From Desulfovibrionales bacterium (GTDB lineage Bacteria; Desulfobacterota; Desulfovibrionia; Desulfovibrionales; Desulfonatronaceae), in the NCBI GenBank assembly GCA_007693505.1, contig REDL01000033.1, positions 1 through 42,277 on the forward strand: a DNA stretch of 42,277 bases, given 5' to 3'. Each line of letters starts with the position of its first letter. Within the stretch, counting starts at the first letter, position 1. Below are positions 20,292 to 29,463 of the stretch, one piece after another. The notes beneath the pieces were generated by a model. The model did no database searches, had not been told where the DNA came from, and saw only the letters and a list, made by a program, of their open reading frames with translations. Both the position numbers and the translations under genes were made by a program.

Positions 20292-22261
20292 GCCGCCTCC
20301 CTGAGGATGTTTCCTTTCGCCGAAGACGGTTGTCCCAGTTTCCGGAGAGCAGGGTGAAACACCGGCTGACCTTTTTGGGCACTGTACTCAGGCACGATTT
20401 GGCCGAGAAGTTCCTTGATGGCCGGGGTGTCATGCCGCCGGGCCGCGATCTGAAGCTGGTCCACGAGTTTGTATAGCGTCTTCAACCGCTGATTCCATTC
20501 CTCCGCTCCCCCATCCTGGGCGTCCTCGCGCAGGACCATGATCTTTTCATGGCTGGTACTGTCCACACCCTCGGATTCGATGATCAGCTCCTCAAAAAGC
20601 TTTTCTCCCTCACGGGGACCAGTAATCTCGATGGGGATGTCCACGTCCGGAACCTTCCCGGAAAGCCGGATCAGGTCCCTGGCCATGTCCAGGATGCGCA
20701 CCGGCGTGCCCATATCCAGAACGAAAATTTCTCCCCCCTTGCCCAGGGTCGCGCTCTGGAGGATCAACTGAACCGACTCCGGAATGGTCATGAAGTAGCG
20801 AATCATCTCCGGATGGGTCACGGTCACCGGGCCACCCAACTCGATCTGCCGGCGAAACAGGGGAATAACCGAACCCGAAGAGCCCACCACATTGCCGAAG
20901 CGCACGGCCATGAACCGGGTCCGGCCGTTCTGAATGCCCCGGAGCAGCAGCTCGGCCACCCGCTTGCTGGCCCCCATGACATTGGTGGGCCGCACCGCCT
21001 TGTCCGTGGAAACCAAGACAAAACGCTGAACGCCATGGGCCAGGGATTTTTCCATGACCACTTTGCTGCCAAGAATATTCGTCCAGACTGCTTGCCAGGG
21101 GTTGTTTTCCAGCATGGGCACATGCTTGTAGGCCGCGGCGTGGAAGACCACTTCCGGAGCGTACGCGCTGAACACGTCCTCCATCAGCGTCTCGTCCTGA
21201 ACCTGACCCAACACCGGCACATAGGCCTTGTAACGATGCTCGTGCTCCAGTTCCATCTGGATGGAATAGAGATTGGTCTCGCCGGCATCCAGGAGAATCA
21301 ACCTTCTGGGCGCGTAGCGGATAATCTGCCGGCAGAGTTCCGAGCCAATGGACCCACCGCACCCGGTGACCAAAACGATTCTGTCGGCCAGAATCCCCCG
21401 AATTCCGTCATCGTCCAGGGTCACTGCCGGCCGGCCCAGCAGATCCTGAAAATTCACCTCCCGCAACGATCGGACGCTGACTTTGCCGTCGATGATCTCA
21501 CCGATCACCGGCAGTGTTTTGAACGGGACGCCGACCTGTTTGCACAGTTCAACGATGGAACGCATCCGAACACCGCTGACCGAAGGCAGGGCGATCAGCA
21601 GTTCATCCGGTTGAACCTTCTCGACAATGTAGGGCAGCATGGAAATTTCTTCCAGCACCGGAACCCCGTGCAGAGTTCGCCCGCGTTTGCCCGGATCGTC
21701 GTCCAAAAAACCCACCACATGGTGGTCAAGATCTGGATTTTCGATGATTTCCCGCAAAATCTTTTCCCCGGCGTCTCCGGCTCCCAGGATCAGGCAGCGC
21801 TTGCCTTTGGGCATGCGCCGCAACGGTACACACCAGGGAAAATTCCGAATACTGCCCTGCATGGTGTAACCGGAACGGATCACCATCCGCAGCCCACCGG
21901 CGAAAAGCATGGTAAAGGCCGCGTCCAGGACAAACACCGTACGTGGATACCCCTCAAGGCGATTCCAGGTAAACATCAGGGCCACCAGCAGCAGACTGCT
22001 GATCACCGCGGCCTGGACCACAAACCACAGATCGCCCAGACCGGTGTACCGCCACATTCCCCTGTATAGTCCAAAAACAGTGAACACCAACAGCTTCAAG
22101 GGGATGGCGACCAGCACCAGATTGATCATTTGGGCCTGAAAGAATTCATCGACCTGAAAATCAAAGCGGATCAGGTAGCTGAGAATCATGGCCAAGGAGA
22201 ACAGCAGCCCGTCGGTCAAGAACATGACGTACAGCTTGGGATTCTTGAACTGGTAGAACAT
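20288..22261 (-). CDS. FlaA1/WbpM-type nucleoside-diphosphate-sugar 4,6-dehydratase
   Basis: A 657-residue membrane enzyme of the CapD/WbpM family that makes UDP-sugar precursors of surface polysaccharides or glycans. Four N-terminal membrane helices span about 11-128. A first Rossmann motif LILGAGDAGEKI is at 158-169 and the catalytic NAD domain has TGCGGSIGSE at 299-308; the third residue is usually Ala, here Cys. The catalytic region STDKAVRPTNVMGASKR (418-434) contains the TDK and MxxxK residues of the atypical dehydratases. The ATG at 22261 is used (a TTG lies two codons upstream); no strong ribosome site is seen. Confidence 0.92.
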   Translation of the reverse strand: MFYQFKNPKLYVMFLTDGLLFSLAMILSYLIRFDFQVDEFFQAQMINLVLVAIPLKLLVFTVFGLYRGMWRYTGLGDLWFVVQAAVISSLLLVALMFTWNRLEGYPRTVFVLDAAFTMLFAGGLRMVIRSGYTMQGSIRNFPWCVPLRRMPKGKRCLILGAGDAGEKILREIIENPDLDHHVVGFLDDDPGKRGRTLHGVPVLEEISMLPYIVEKVQPDELLIALPSVSGVRMRSIVELCKQVGVPFKTLPVIGEIIDGKVSVRSLREVNFQDLLGRPAVTLDDDGIRGILADRIVLVTGCGGSIGSELCRQIIRYAPRRLILLDAGETNLYSIQMELEHEHRYKAYVPVLGQVQDETLMEDVFSAYAPEVVFHAAAYKHVPMLENNPWQAVWTNILGSKVVMEKSLAHGVQRFVLVSTDKAVRPTNVMGASKRVAELLLRGIQNGRTRFMAVRFGNVVGSSGSVIPLFRRQIELGGPVTVTHPEMIRYFMTIPESVQLILQSATLGKGGEIFVLDMGTPVRILDMARDLIRLSGKVPDVDIPIEITGPREGEKLFEELIIESEGVDSTSHEKIMVLREDAQDGGAEEWNQRLKTLYKLVDQLQIAARRHDTPAIKELLGQIVPEYSAQKGQPVFHPALRKLGQPSSAKGNILREAA

Positions 22262-22380
22262 GGGCAATCAGCAGGTTGGCGATTCCAGAAGACAAACCGT
22301 CGGGAAGAAAACCGGAACGGAGCAGGCGAGCGGGGTACTCGTCGCTATGCACGACATCGTACCGATCCACGAAAACATGA

Positions 22381-23055
22381 TCAAAGGCGGGCGGCCCACA
22401 GTCCGTCCAGGCGTTCCTGGATCAGGATCTGACGGGTGCGCAGGATAATCAGGGCCAACCAGAGCAGGCCCATGCCGGCCAGGGAGATGCCCATGGCCTG
22501 CCACATTTCCGGTTCCATGCCGCCACCGGAGGAGGTAATGACCGAGGGGTGAATGCTGCGCCATAACCGGGTGGAGAAAAAGACAAACGGAATATTCACA
22601 AAGGCGACGATGCCCAATACGGCGCACAAGATGCGCCGTTTGGCGTGGGGGATCGGCGACGTGCGCAAGACCAGGTAGCCGGTGTAGACAAACCACATGA
22701 TCAGGGCCGTGGTCAACCGGGGGTCCCAGGTCCACCAGACATTCCAGATCGGCCTGGCCCACAAGGAACCGGTGATCAAGGCCAGACCGCTGAAGAGCAC
22801 ACCCATTTCCGCGGCCGAACCGGCCAGGGCGTCCCAGGAAGCTGTCTTGCGGAACAGCACGCCCACGCTGCCGACAAAAACCAGAAAAAAGCTGAGCATC
22901 GCCCACCAGGCCAGCGGTAGATGCAGATAGAAAATTTTCTGCACCAGTCCCATGGTCGCCTCCACCGGGGCGTGCAGCCAGATGGCCAGATGTGCTCCAA
23001 CCAGGGTGAATCCCGCGGCCACGGCCAGGATGGAAATCAGCGGAGTAACTTTCAT
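22381..23055 (-). CDS. ccmC: Haem exporter/handling protein CcmC
   Basis: A 224-residue protein with six hydrophobic segments and the tryptophan-rich WWD-type motif NVWWTWDPRLTTALIMW near residues 103-119. Flanking histidines include HLPLAWW (about 45) and IHPSVI (about 168), the expected haem ligands. CcmC transfers haem to CcmE on the periplasmic side. It is the last gene of the ccm cluster; no ccmD-like small membrane protein is visible in the 119 bases before the capD-like gene. Confidence 0.93.
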   Translation of the reverse strand: MKVTPLISILAVAAGFTLVGAHLAIWLHAPVEATMGLVQKIFYLHLPLAWWAMLSFFLVFVGSVGVLFRKTASWDALAGSAAEMGVLFSGLALITGSLWARPIWNVWWTWDPRLTTALIMWFVYTGYLVLRTSPIPHAKRRILCAVLGIVAFVNIPFVFFSTRLWRSIHPSVITSSGGGMEPEMWQAMGISLAGMGLLWLALIILRTRQILIQERLDGLWAARL

Positions 23056-23062
23056 GAACGGA

Positions 23063-23743
23063 TCATCCCTCCCGGAAAACCAGGGGAAACAGAATCAGGG
23101 CCACGGCGGCGAACAGGGCGTCAAAAGCCATAATCAAGGTCATCCACTGGGTTTCATCCTGGATCGAAACGCCCGAAAGCAGCCCGCCACCCAACTTGAC
23201 CCCGCCCAGCAGCAGCGGCACCAGTAATGGAAAAAGGATAACGCTCAGCAACGACTCCCTGGCTGCCTGACCTTGGCTGAGCGCTCCCAACAACGAGCCC
23301 ATGATCACCAGCCCCAGATCCACGGCGAGCACCAGTCCCAGGGCCCACAGCCACTGCCCATACAGGGATTGCCCGAGAAAAACCACCAGGCCGATCAGAA
23401 AAAAAATCTGGGCCAGAACCAGCAGCGCGCCTCCGGCCAAGGCCTTGCCCACAAAGACGGTCGTCGGGCTGATGGGAGCCAAAAGCAACCCCAGCCGGAC
23501 GCCATTGGCTTCTTCCAAGTGGTAAAGGGCATTAAACAGCAATACCAGACCAAAAACCGAGGCCAGCCAGAAGATGGCCGCGGCACCCTGACCGCTCATG
23601 GTCTCGCCAACAGGCAGGGAAAGGCTGAAAACAAAAATGATCAGCAGTCCCAGGAGCACTGTCTGTACCAGTCCCAGCCCCAGGCCGAGCATCAGGCGCA
23701 GATCCTTGTGCGCCAGGATCAGAAACCTGGGCAACCTAGGCAT
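23063..23743 (-). CDS. ccmB: Haem exporter permease CcmB
   Basis: A 226-residue polytopic protein with six hydrophobic segments, starting MPRLPRFLILAHKDLRL. It has the CcmB-like features FLASVFGLVLLFNALYHLEE (partly) and the cytoplasmic EEANGVRLGLLLAPISP loop that contacts CcmA. It forms an ABC complex with CcmA that releases holo-CcmE. The start at 23743 overlaps the end of ccmA by eight bases. The longer open frame upstream is an out-of-frame reading of ccmA. Confidence 0.92.
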   Translation of the reverse strand: MPRLPRFLILAHKDLRLMLGLGLGLVQTVLLGLLIIFVFSLSLPVGETMSGQGAAAIFWLASVFGLVLLFNALYHLEEANGVRLGLLLAPISPTTVFVGKALAGGALLVLAQIFFLIGLVVFLGQSLYGQWLWALGLVLAVDLGLVIMGSLLGALSQGQAARESLLSVILFPLLVPLLLGGVKLGGGLLSGVSIQDETQWMTLIMAFDALFAAVALILFPLVFREG

Positions 23744-24404
23744 CGCACCACCACTGCTGATACGCGGTGGTGGTGCCCAGGAAGGCCTGACCTTTCCCCT
23801 GGAGCACCACCACCCGATCCGCCAGAAGCACGTCGCGTCGGGCGTCGTGGCTGACCCAGACCACGGCTGCTCCCCGCGCCCTGGCCTGGCTGATTTCCTG
23901 GTCCAGGATGGACCGGGAAGCCGTATCCAGGCCGGTGGCCGGTTCATCCAGCAGCAGCAGCTTCGCGTCCAGCAGCAGCACGCGGGCCAGACTGAGCCGT
24001 TGGGCCATGCCCCGGGAAAAAGTGCCGGCCCGCTCCAGAGCCGCGGCTTTCAAGCCCACCCGGTCCAGGACCGTGGTGATGTCTTCGACCGCTGGAGTCA
24101 TGCCGTGCATCCTGGCCCAGAAGAACAGATTTTCCGAGGCGCTCAAGAACGGGTACACGCAGGTGCCGTGACCAAGATAGCCGATCTCCCCAGGTTCCAG
24201 GGTCCAGTCGATTGCGCCGCTGCCGGGAGTGAGCAGCCCGGCAATGATCTGCAACAGCGTGGATTTCCCGGCTCCGTTGGGCCCCAGAACCAGCAGCACC
24301 TCGCCCGGGGCCACGCCCAAGGTAACCTGACGGAAAACCAGTCGCTGGCCGAAGTAATGGCCCACGCCGTTCAGGCTGACGAGTTCCGGATCACTCTGGG
24401 TCAT
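23736..24404 (-). CDS. ccmA: Cytochrome c biogenesis ATPase CcmA
   Basis: A 222-residue ABC ATPase. Walker A is GPNGAGKSTLL near residue 40; the signature FSRGMAQRLSLARVLL, with its unusual SRGM, is characteristic of CcmA. Walker B is KLLLLDEPATGLD, and the switch region is VVWVSHDARRD. The start at 24404 gives the family length. It powers the CcmAB(C) complex at the inner membrane. Confidence 0.94.
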   Translation of the reverse strand: MTQSDPELVSLNGVGHYFGQRLVFRQVTLGVAPGEVLLVLGPNGAGKSTLLQIIAGLLTPGSGAIDWTLEPGEIGYLGHGTCVYPFLSASENLFFWARMHGMTPAVEDITTVLDRVGLKAAALERAGTFSRGMAQRLSLARVLLLDAKLLLLDEPATGLDTASRSILDQEISQARARGAAVVWVSHDARRDVLLADRVVVLQGKGQAFLGTTTAYQQWWCDA

Positions 24405-24441
24405 GCATCTCCAGTACGCATGGGAAGAGGCCTTGCCGCGG

Positions 24442-26358
24442 TCAGGCCGTGGCCGGGTCTGGTTCCGTATCGACGTCCCTGGCCCTTCCCTTGAGGGTGC
24501 GCACGGCGAAAAAGCCCACAACGCAGATGATGATGCAGCCGATCCAGATCCAGTTCACCAGCGGCTGGGTGCTCATGCGCAGGCTGATAATATCCTCCTG
24601 GGTGAACCCCAGAAGCGTGGCGTACAACTCCACGCCCAGGCTGAACCGCGTGTCGACCTTGGTATGGGGGCGATCCCAGGTGCGGTAGACACGCCGCTGG
24701 GGAGCCAGTTCACCGATCACCTGACCATCACGGGCTATCTCCAGTCTGGCGGCATAGACCGTCATGGCCGGCGTGCTCCAGGTCTCCATTTCCAGGTAGG
24801 TCACGGTGAAATCCTGGATGACCATGGACTCGCCGGGAGCGAGCACGGCGTCAACTTCCACCTTGTACGGGCCGGAAATGGCCACGCCCAGAAACATCAG
24901 GGCAATGCCCAAATGCACGCCATGCGCGCCCCAGGCCGTCCGCCGCCGGCGCAGGGACGGGTCCAGGATGAACAGCAGGATCAAACTGGCCACCATGGCC
25001 AAACCCGCACTGGCGCCAACCACGGCCATCGGCAGGCGGATCCCGTTGATCCAGAGCACCACGCCCAGGGCCAGCCAGATCCCGGCCAGAACCGCCAGTC
25101 CCTTGCCAAAGCGGACCCCTCCCCGCCACTGAATCCAGGGGCAGACCACCAGGAGCGCACCAACCACAACGAAAAGCGGTAAGGTGACCCGGTTGTAGAA
25201 TCCGGCGTCCAGGCCCATGGGGTTTTCTGTCCACAGCTTGCTGATCACCGGCCAGAAGGTGCCCAGCAGAACCACCACGCCTACAGTCATAAAAATCCAG
25301 GCCGTGATCACGAGCAGGCCTTGGCGACTGCCCAGTCCGCTCAAGGGGCGATCATCCCGTGCCGGGCCGAAGAACAACACCAGGGCCGTGACCACCAGGA
25401 TGAACATCATGAAAAACATCAATGGATTGCCGACGCCGCCATCCCCAAAGGCGTGCAGGGAATCGATCACTCCGCTACGCACAAGATAGGTGGCCATGAA
25501 GCAGAGCACCAGGGTCAAAACCATCAACAGAACGTTGGTCTTGCCCAGGGCCTTGCGTCCCTGGCCGACAATGGCCGTATGCAGAAAGGCCGTGGAACTG
25601 AGCCAGGGGATCAGCGAGGCGTTTTCCACCGGGTCCCAGGCCCAGTAACCGCCCCAGCCCAGTTCCAGATACGCCCACCATCCGCCGATAATGATCCCGG
25701 CTGCCAGAAAAATCCATGCGGTCAGGGTCCAGTTGTGGGCGATTTCGATCCAGGAGTGCTTTTCCCCGGTGATCCAGCAGGCCAAGGCCAGACAGGCCGG
25801 AATGGTGAATCCGGCGTACCCGATGAACAACGTCGGCGGGTGGATGATCATTCCCGGATGCTGCAGCAGCGGGTTCAGGCCCTGCCCATCCAGGGGCGCG
25901 GGGGAAATTTCCAGAAAGGGGTTCTGGTGGCCGGTGAGCAGGTACATGAAGAACGACTGGACGCCCAGAAAAAAAATCCAGAAAAAAACCCGGCTCTGGG
26001 CCCCGAGAAGGTGATAGCGTTTGGTAAACAGGAAAATCGTCCCGCAGACCACCACCAGCCAAGCCCAGAAGAGCATGGAACCGGCCTGACCGGCCCAAAA
26101 AGCGGTCAGACGGTAGAAGAGCGGCAGGGTCAGGTCCGAGTAGCGACTGACGTACAGCAGGGAAAAATCCTTGACGTAAAACGCCCAAAGCAGAAAAAAG
26201 GAGCTGATGGTTACCAGCGTACAGACCACGATCTGCGCGTTTTCCACCCAGGGCAGCCAGCGGGACCGGCCTTCCCAGGCCTGATGGAGGCAGACCGCCG
26301 CGGCCAGCAAAGAAAGAATCAAGGCAGCCAAAAGACTGAAATAAGGGATGATGTGCAT
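24442..26358 (-). CDS. ccmF: Cytochrome c haem lyase component CcmF
   Basis: A 638-residue multi-helix membrane protein with the WWD motif WGGYWAWDPVENASLIPWL in the central periplasmic loop, and long C-terminal periplasmic region before the last helix. In the standard system CcmF works with CcmH to attach haem from CcmE to CxxCH sites. No ccmH gene is present in the cluster, so CcmF may act with an unlinked or different partner. The start at 26358 follows GGAG about nine bases upstream. Confidence 0.94.
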   Translation of the reverse strand: MHIIPYFSLLAALILSLLAAAVCLHQAWEGRSRWLPWVENAQIVVCTLVTISSFFLLWAFYVKDFSLLYVSRYSDLTLPLFYRLTAFWAGQAGSMLFWAWLVVVCGTIFLFTKRYHLLGAQSRVFFWIFFLGVQSFFMYLLTGHQNPFLEISPAPLDGQGLNPLLQHPGMIIHPPTLFIGYAGFTIPACLALACWITGEKHSWIEIAHNWTLTAWIFLAAGIIIGGWWAYLELGWGGYWAWDPVENASLIPWLSSTAFLHTAIVGQGRKALGKTNVLLMVLTLVLCFMATYLVRSGVIDSLHAFGDGGVGNPLMFFMMFILVVTALVLFFGPARDDRPLSGLGSRQGLLVITAWIFMTVGVVVLLGTFWPVISKLWTENPMGLDAGFYNRVTLPLFVVVGALLVVCPWIQWRGGVRFGKGLAVLAGIWLALGVVLWINGIRLPMAVVGASAGLAMVASLILLFILDPSLRRRRTAWGAHGVHLGIALMFLGVAISGPYKVEVDAVLAPGESMVIQDFTVTYLEMETWSTPAMTVYAARLEIARDGQVIGELAPQRRVYRTWDRPHTKVDTRFSLGVELYATLLGFTQEDIISLRMSTQPLVNWIWIGCIIICVVGFFAVRTLKGRARDVDTEPDPATA

Positions 26359-26432
26359 TGAAGGCGCTCCAAAAAAAACGGCCCGCTCAAGTCATCCGCG
26401 GACCGCTTCTGCAGTGGAAGAGAAAAAGAGGA

Positions 26433-26852
26433 TCAGCCGGAACGATTCTCGGCTTCGTACTTCGAGGGACACTTGGTCATCAGGGTTTTGGCATTGAACA
26501 CCCTATCCTGGACAAGGTACCCACCTTCCAGGATCACCTCCGCGCCAGGCTGAAAGAGATCAGGAACAACCCCACGATACTGGACGGCGATGCGCTGGGA
26601 TGCATCGTCGCTGTCCTCCAGAAGAAACTGCACCCCCATGTGCAGGGGGTCGTAAACCAGGCCTTCCTCAGCCACAGTCCCAAACAAACGAATTTGCTGG
26701 ATATTCTCCGGGGGCATGGCCAGCGCTTCGGAGACGTTGAGGAAGTAAATACTGTTCTGCTTCAAGCCAGCCATCAACAATGTTCCAAAACCGGCCAGAA
26801 AGAGAACCAGGGCCACGGCATAAACCGTACGCGAGCTTTTCTTTTTCCGCAT
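26433..26852 (-). CDS. ccmE: Haem chaperone CcmE, CxxxY variant
   Basis: A 139-residue periplasmic haem chaperone anchored by one N-terminal helix (about 10-30), followed by the OB-fold barrel (QIRLFGTVAEEGLVYDP and RGVVPDLFQPGAEVILEG). The haem-attachment position reads CPSKY (Cys128 to Tyr132); the usual motif is HxxxY. Cys-type CcmE proteins are known from Desulfovibrio and some archaea, and a Desulfovibrio Ccm system lacking CcmG, CcmH and the haem-binding histidine has been shown to work. First gene of the ccm cluster; GAGGTG lies eight bases before the start. Confidence 0.93.
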   Translation of the reverse strand: MRKKKSSRTVYAVALVLFLAGFGTLLMAGLKQNSIYFLNVSEALAMPPENIQQIRLFGTVAEEGLVYDPLHMGVQFLLEDSDDASQRIAVQYRGVVPDLFQPGAEVILEGGYLVQDRVFNAKTLMTKCPSKYEAENRSG

Positions 26853-26950
26853 GTACGTTCACCTCGTTGAAGAGTGCTGAAGGACCTCGAACACTACTGA
26901 TTTCCATGCCGGCTGACAAGAGGCGCGAAAGACCTGTTCCAACTGGCCGT

Positions 26951-28489
26951 TTACCCTGAACCGGCCATCAGCAGGCCGATGCGCTTCATCCGCTCCTGAT
27001 CCTCCACCGGGAAATCGTCCATGATCCTGCCCCGAAAAATAACGGCGATCCGGTCGGCCAGGGTCATTGCCTCGCGCAGATCCCCGGTGACCAGAAGTAT
27101 GCCGGCATGCTCACGGGCTTGGAGCAGTTGCCGCCAGACCTCCTCGGTGGAGCTGATGTCCAGGCCCTGGGTGGGCTGCTCGGCCACGATCAGTCGCGAA
27201 TTGCGGTAGAACTCCCGAGCCAGAACCAGTTTCTGGAGATTGCCGCCGGACAGCCGTCCGGCGAGCATGTCCGGACGCCCTGGTTGAACGTTGAACTCCG
27301 CGACCTTTTCGGCAACGGTTTGCCGGGCCAGCTTGCGCCGCAACCAGGGCCCCCGACAGAATCCCTGGCGGGTCGTCAGCAAAAAATTGTCCGTGAGGGT
27401 CATTTCCCGACACACGGCCACGCCCAGGCGGTCCTCGGGAATGTAGCTCAGGGACTCCTTCCAGGAAGGATTGGCGAAAAAGGCTTTCCAGTCCGTCCCC
27501 AAAATCTTTACGCTTCCGGAACCGGGGGGCCGCAACCCGGCCACGGTCTCCACCAATTCCTTCTGGCCGTTGCCGGCCACTCCCACCAGGGCCATGATCT
27601 CACCCTGACGAACCACCAGATTCACATCATCCAGCCGTGGGCCGGTGAGATGTTCAACCCGCAGGACGGGTTCGCCGGGCATGCGGCTGTCCTTAGCGAT
27701 TTCCAGGGACACCGTACGGCCAACCATCCGGTTGGCCAGCTCCTCCTTGGACTGAATATCCTTCGCCTCCCAGTGCCCCACCAGCTCGCCACGCCGGAGT
27801 ACGGCCACTTCGTCGGCCACGGCGAGGACCTCCTCCAGCTTGTGGCTGATGAAGATGATCGACTTGCCCTGGCCGGCCATGTTCCGCAGGGCTTCGAACA
27901 GATGCTGGGCCTCCACCGGAGTCAGCACTGCCGTAGGTTCGTCAAAGATCAGCACCTGACTTTGCCGGTAAAGCAGCTTGAGAATTTCCACCAGCTGCCG
28001 TTCGCCCATGGACAACTCCCAGATTCCGGCACCCGGATCGATGGGCAGGTTGAAACGCCGGGTCAGTTCGCCCACCTCGCGCTCCATGGCCTTTGGCGAT
28101 ACCCAAAAGTGTTTTTCCTGGCCCAGCAGCACGTTCTCGGCCACGGTCATCCGGTTCACCAGCATGAAGTTCTGATAAACCATGCCAATGCCCGCGGCTA
28201 TGGAATCCTTGGGTGAATCAAACCGCGCCTCTTCACCGCGCAGGAAAATCCGTCCGGAGTCCGGCTGAAGCCGTCCAGCCAGCATGCTCATCAGGGTGCT
28301 TTTGCCGGCACCGTTTTCACCCAGCAGGGCCAGGATCCGTCCTGGCCGGATCGCAAAGCTGATATCATGGCTGGCCCGGACCGGCCCAAAGGATTTGCTC
28401 AAGCCCTCCAGGCGGATCAAGGGGGGATCCGAAGGCGGAATCGCGGTCGGATCAAGGGCAAGGGAGGCAGGCGACGGGTTGGGACTCAT
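26951..28489 (-). CDS. Nucleoside-type ABC transporter, tandem ATPase
   Basis: A 512-residue double ATPase of the RbsA/NupO type. Domain one has Walker A GENGAGKST (57-65) and signature LSMGERQ, with FDEPTAVLTP. Domain two has a degenerate Walker A region (GVAGNGQKELVE), signature LSGGNLQK and AEQPTQGLD, as usual for this class. With the two permeases and the BMP-type binding protein upstream it forms a purine nucleoside or base importer. It begins five bases after the permease stop. The longer frame upstream to 28774 lies inside the permease gene and is rejected. Confidence 0.92.
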   Translation of the reverse strand: MSPNPSPASLALDPTAIPPSDPPLIRLEGLSKSFGPVRASHDISFAIRPGRILALLGENGAGKSTLMSMLAGRLQPDSGRIFLRGEEARFDSPKDSIAAGIGMVYQNFMLVNRMTVAENVLLGQEKHFWVSPKAMEREVGELTRRFNLPIDPGAGIWELSMGERQLVEILKLLYRQSQVLIFDEPTAVLTPVEAQHLFEALRNMAGQGKSIIFISHKLEEVLAVADEVAVLRRGELVGHWEAKDIQSKEELANRMVGRTVSLEIAKDSRMPGEPVLRVEHLTGPRLDDVNLVVRQGEIMALVGVAGNGQKELVETVAGLRPPGSGSVKILGTDWKAFFANPSWKESLSYIPEDRLGVAVCREMTLTDNFLLTTRQGFCRGPWLRRKLARQTVAEKVAEFNVQPGRPDMLAGRLSGGNLQKLVLAREFYRNSRLIVAEQPTQGLDISSTEEVWRQLLQAREHAGILLVTGDLREAMTLADRIAVIFRGRIMDDFPVEDQERMKRIGLLMAGSG

Positions 28490-28494
28490 CAGGC

Positions 28495-29415
28495 CTATTC
28501 CTCCGGCTCCATGTTCACCGCCAGGGCCGCCGGCGCCTCGCCTCCCCGGCCGGTCATGGTCGAAGCGATCAGCACCAGGATGGTCAGGGCATACGGAAGC
28601 ATCATCAGGATCGAGGCGGGAATGTCCGTACCCATGGCCTGCAGGCGAAGCTGAAAGGCCATTACCCCACCGAAGAGATAGGCGCCGAATACCGCCCGGC
28701 CCGGCCGCCAGAAGGCAAAAATCACCAGGGCCACGGCGATCCACCCGCGCCCCGCGGTCAACCCGTTGGTCCACAGGTGGATATACGCCAGGGAAAGGTA
28801 AGCCCCACCCAGCCCCACCAGAAAACCGCCCAACAGCACGCCCAACCAGCGCAGGCCGATGACGTTCAAACCAGCCGTGGCCGCAGCAACCGGGTTTTCG
28901 CCCACCGAGCGCAGGTGCAGACCCAGGCGGGTGTACCGAAAAAAGGCCCAGATCAGCACCGGGAGGGCAAAGGAGAGGTAGACCAGTACGTCCTGGTGGA
29001 ACAGGATTGCCCCCAATACCGGGATGTCCGCCAGGACAGGCAGGGAAACCTTGGAAAAACCGATTCCCTGGGTGCCCACCAGGGGCGTACCCAGGTAGTT
29101 GGCCAATCCGACGCCGAATATGGTCAAGGCCAGCCCGGAGACCACCTGATTGCCCTGAAATCCCAGGCAGACCAGGCCGTGCATCGCGGCCAGCATCGCG
29201 GCGCAGACCCCGCCCATCAGGAACCCCAGCCAGGGGTTGCCCGTGGCCAGACTGATCCAGAACGCCGACAACGCGCCGATCATCATCATGCCTTCCACGC
29301 CCAGATTGAGTACCCCGGACTTTTCCGTGATCATCTCCCCCAAAGTGGCGTAGAGGATCGGGGTCCCGGACTGCACAGCCGCGGCCAACAGCGGGATGAT
29401 CAGTTCAATGGGCAT
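28495..29415 (-). CDS. Nucleoside-type ABC transporter permease (NupQ-like)
   Basis: A 306-residue polytopic permease of the branched-chain/BPD type 2 family that serves BMP-type nucleoside importers. Hallmarks: ATLGEMITEKSGVLNLGVEGMMMIGA near residue 25 in part, and the coupling loop LGLHLRSVGENPVAAATAGLNV. It is the second of two permeases. A purine-rich tandem repeat occupies the junction with the upstream permease gene. Confidence 0.92.
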   Translation of the reverse strand: MPIELIIPLLAAAVQSGTPILYATLGEMITEKSGVLNLGVEGMMMIGALSAFWISLATGNPWLGFLMGGVCAAMLAAMHGLVCLGFQGNQVVSGLALTIFGVGLANYLGTPLVGTQGIGFSKVSLPVLADIPVLGAILFHQDVLVYLSFALPVLIWAFFRYTRLGLHLRSVGENPVAAATAGLNVIGLRWLGVLLGGFLVGLGGAYLSLAYIHLWTNGLTAGRGWIAVALVIFAFWRPGRAVFGAYLFGGVMAFQLRLQAMGTDIPASILMMLPYALTILVLIASTMTGRGGEAPAALAVNMEPEE

Positions 29416-29420
29416 GGCGC

Positions 29421-29463
29421 CCTCTGACTTCTGTCTTCTGTCATCTGCCCTCTGCCCTCTGCC
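29421..29463. repeat. Low-complexity purine/pyrimidine tandem repeat
   Basis: The plus strand is a run of CTCTGCC and TTCTGTC units (about seven degenerate copies). It covers the last codons and stop of the NupP-like permease and the short spacer before the NupQ-like start. On the transcribed strand it is GGCAGAGG- and GACAGAA-rich, and so includes ribosome-site-like stretches. Confidence 0.65.

Noticed and set aside
22262-22380. Possible ccmD between ccmC and the sugar dehydratase gene
   Set aside because: Short frames exist, but none has the single membrane helix with basic tail expected of CcmD.
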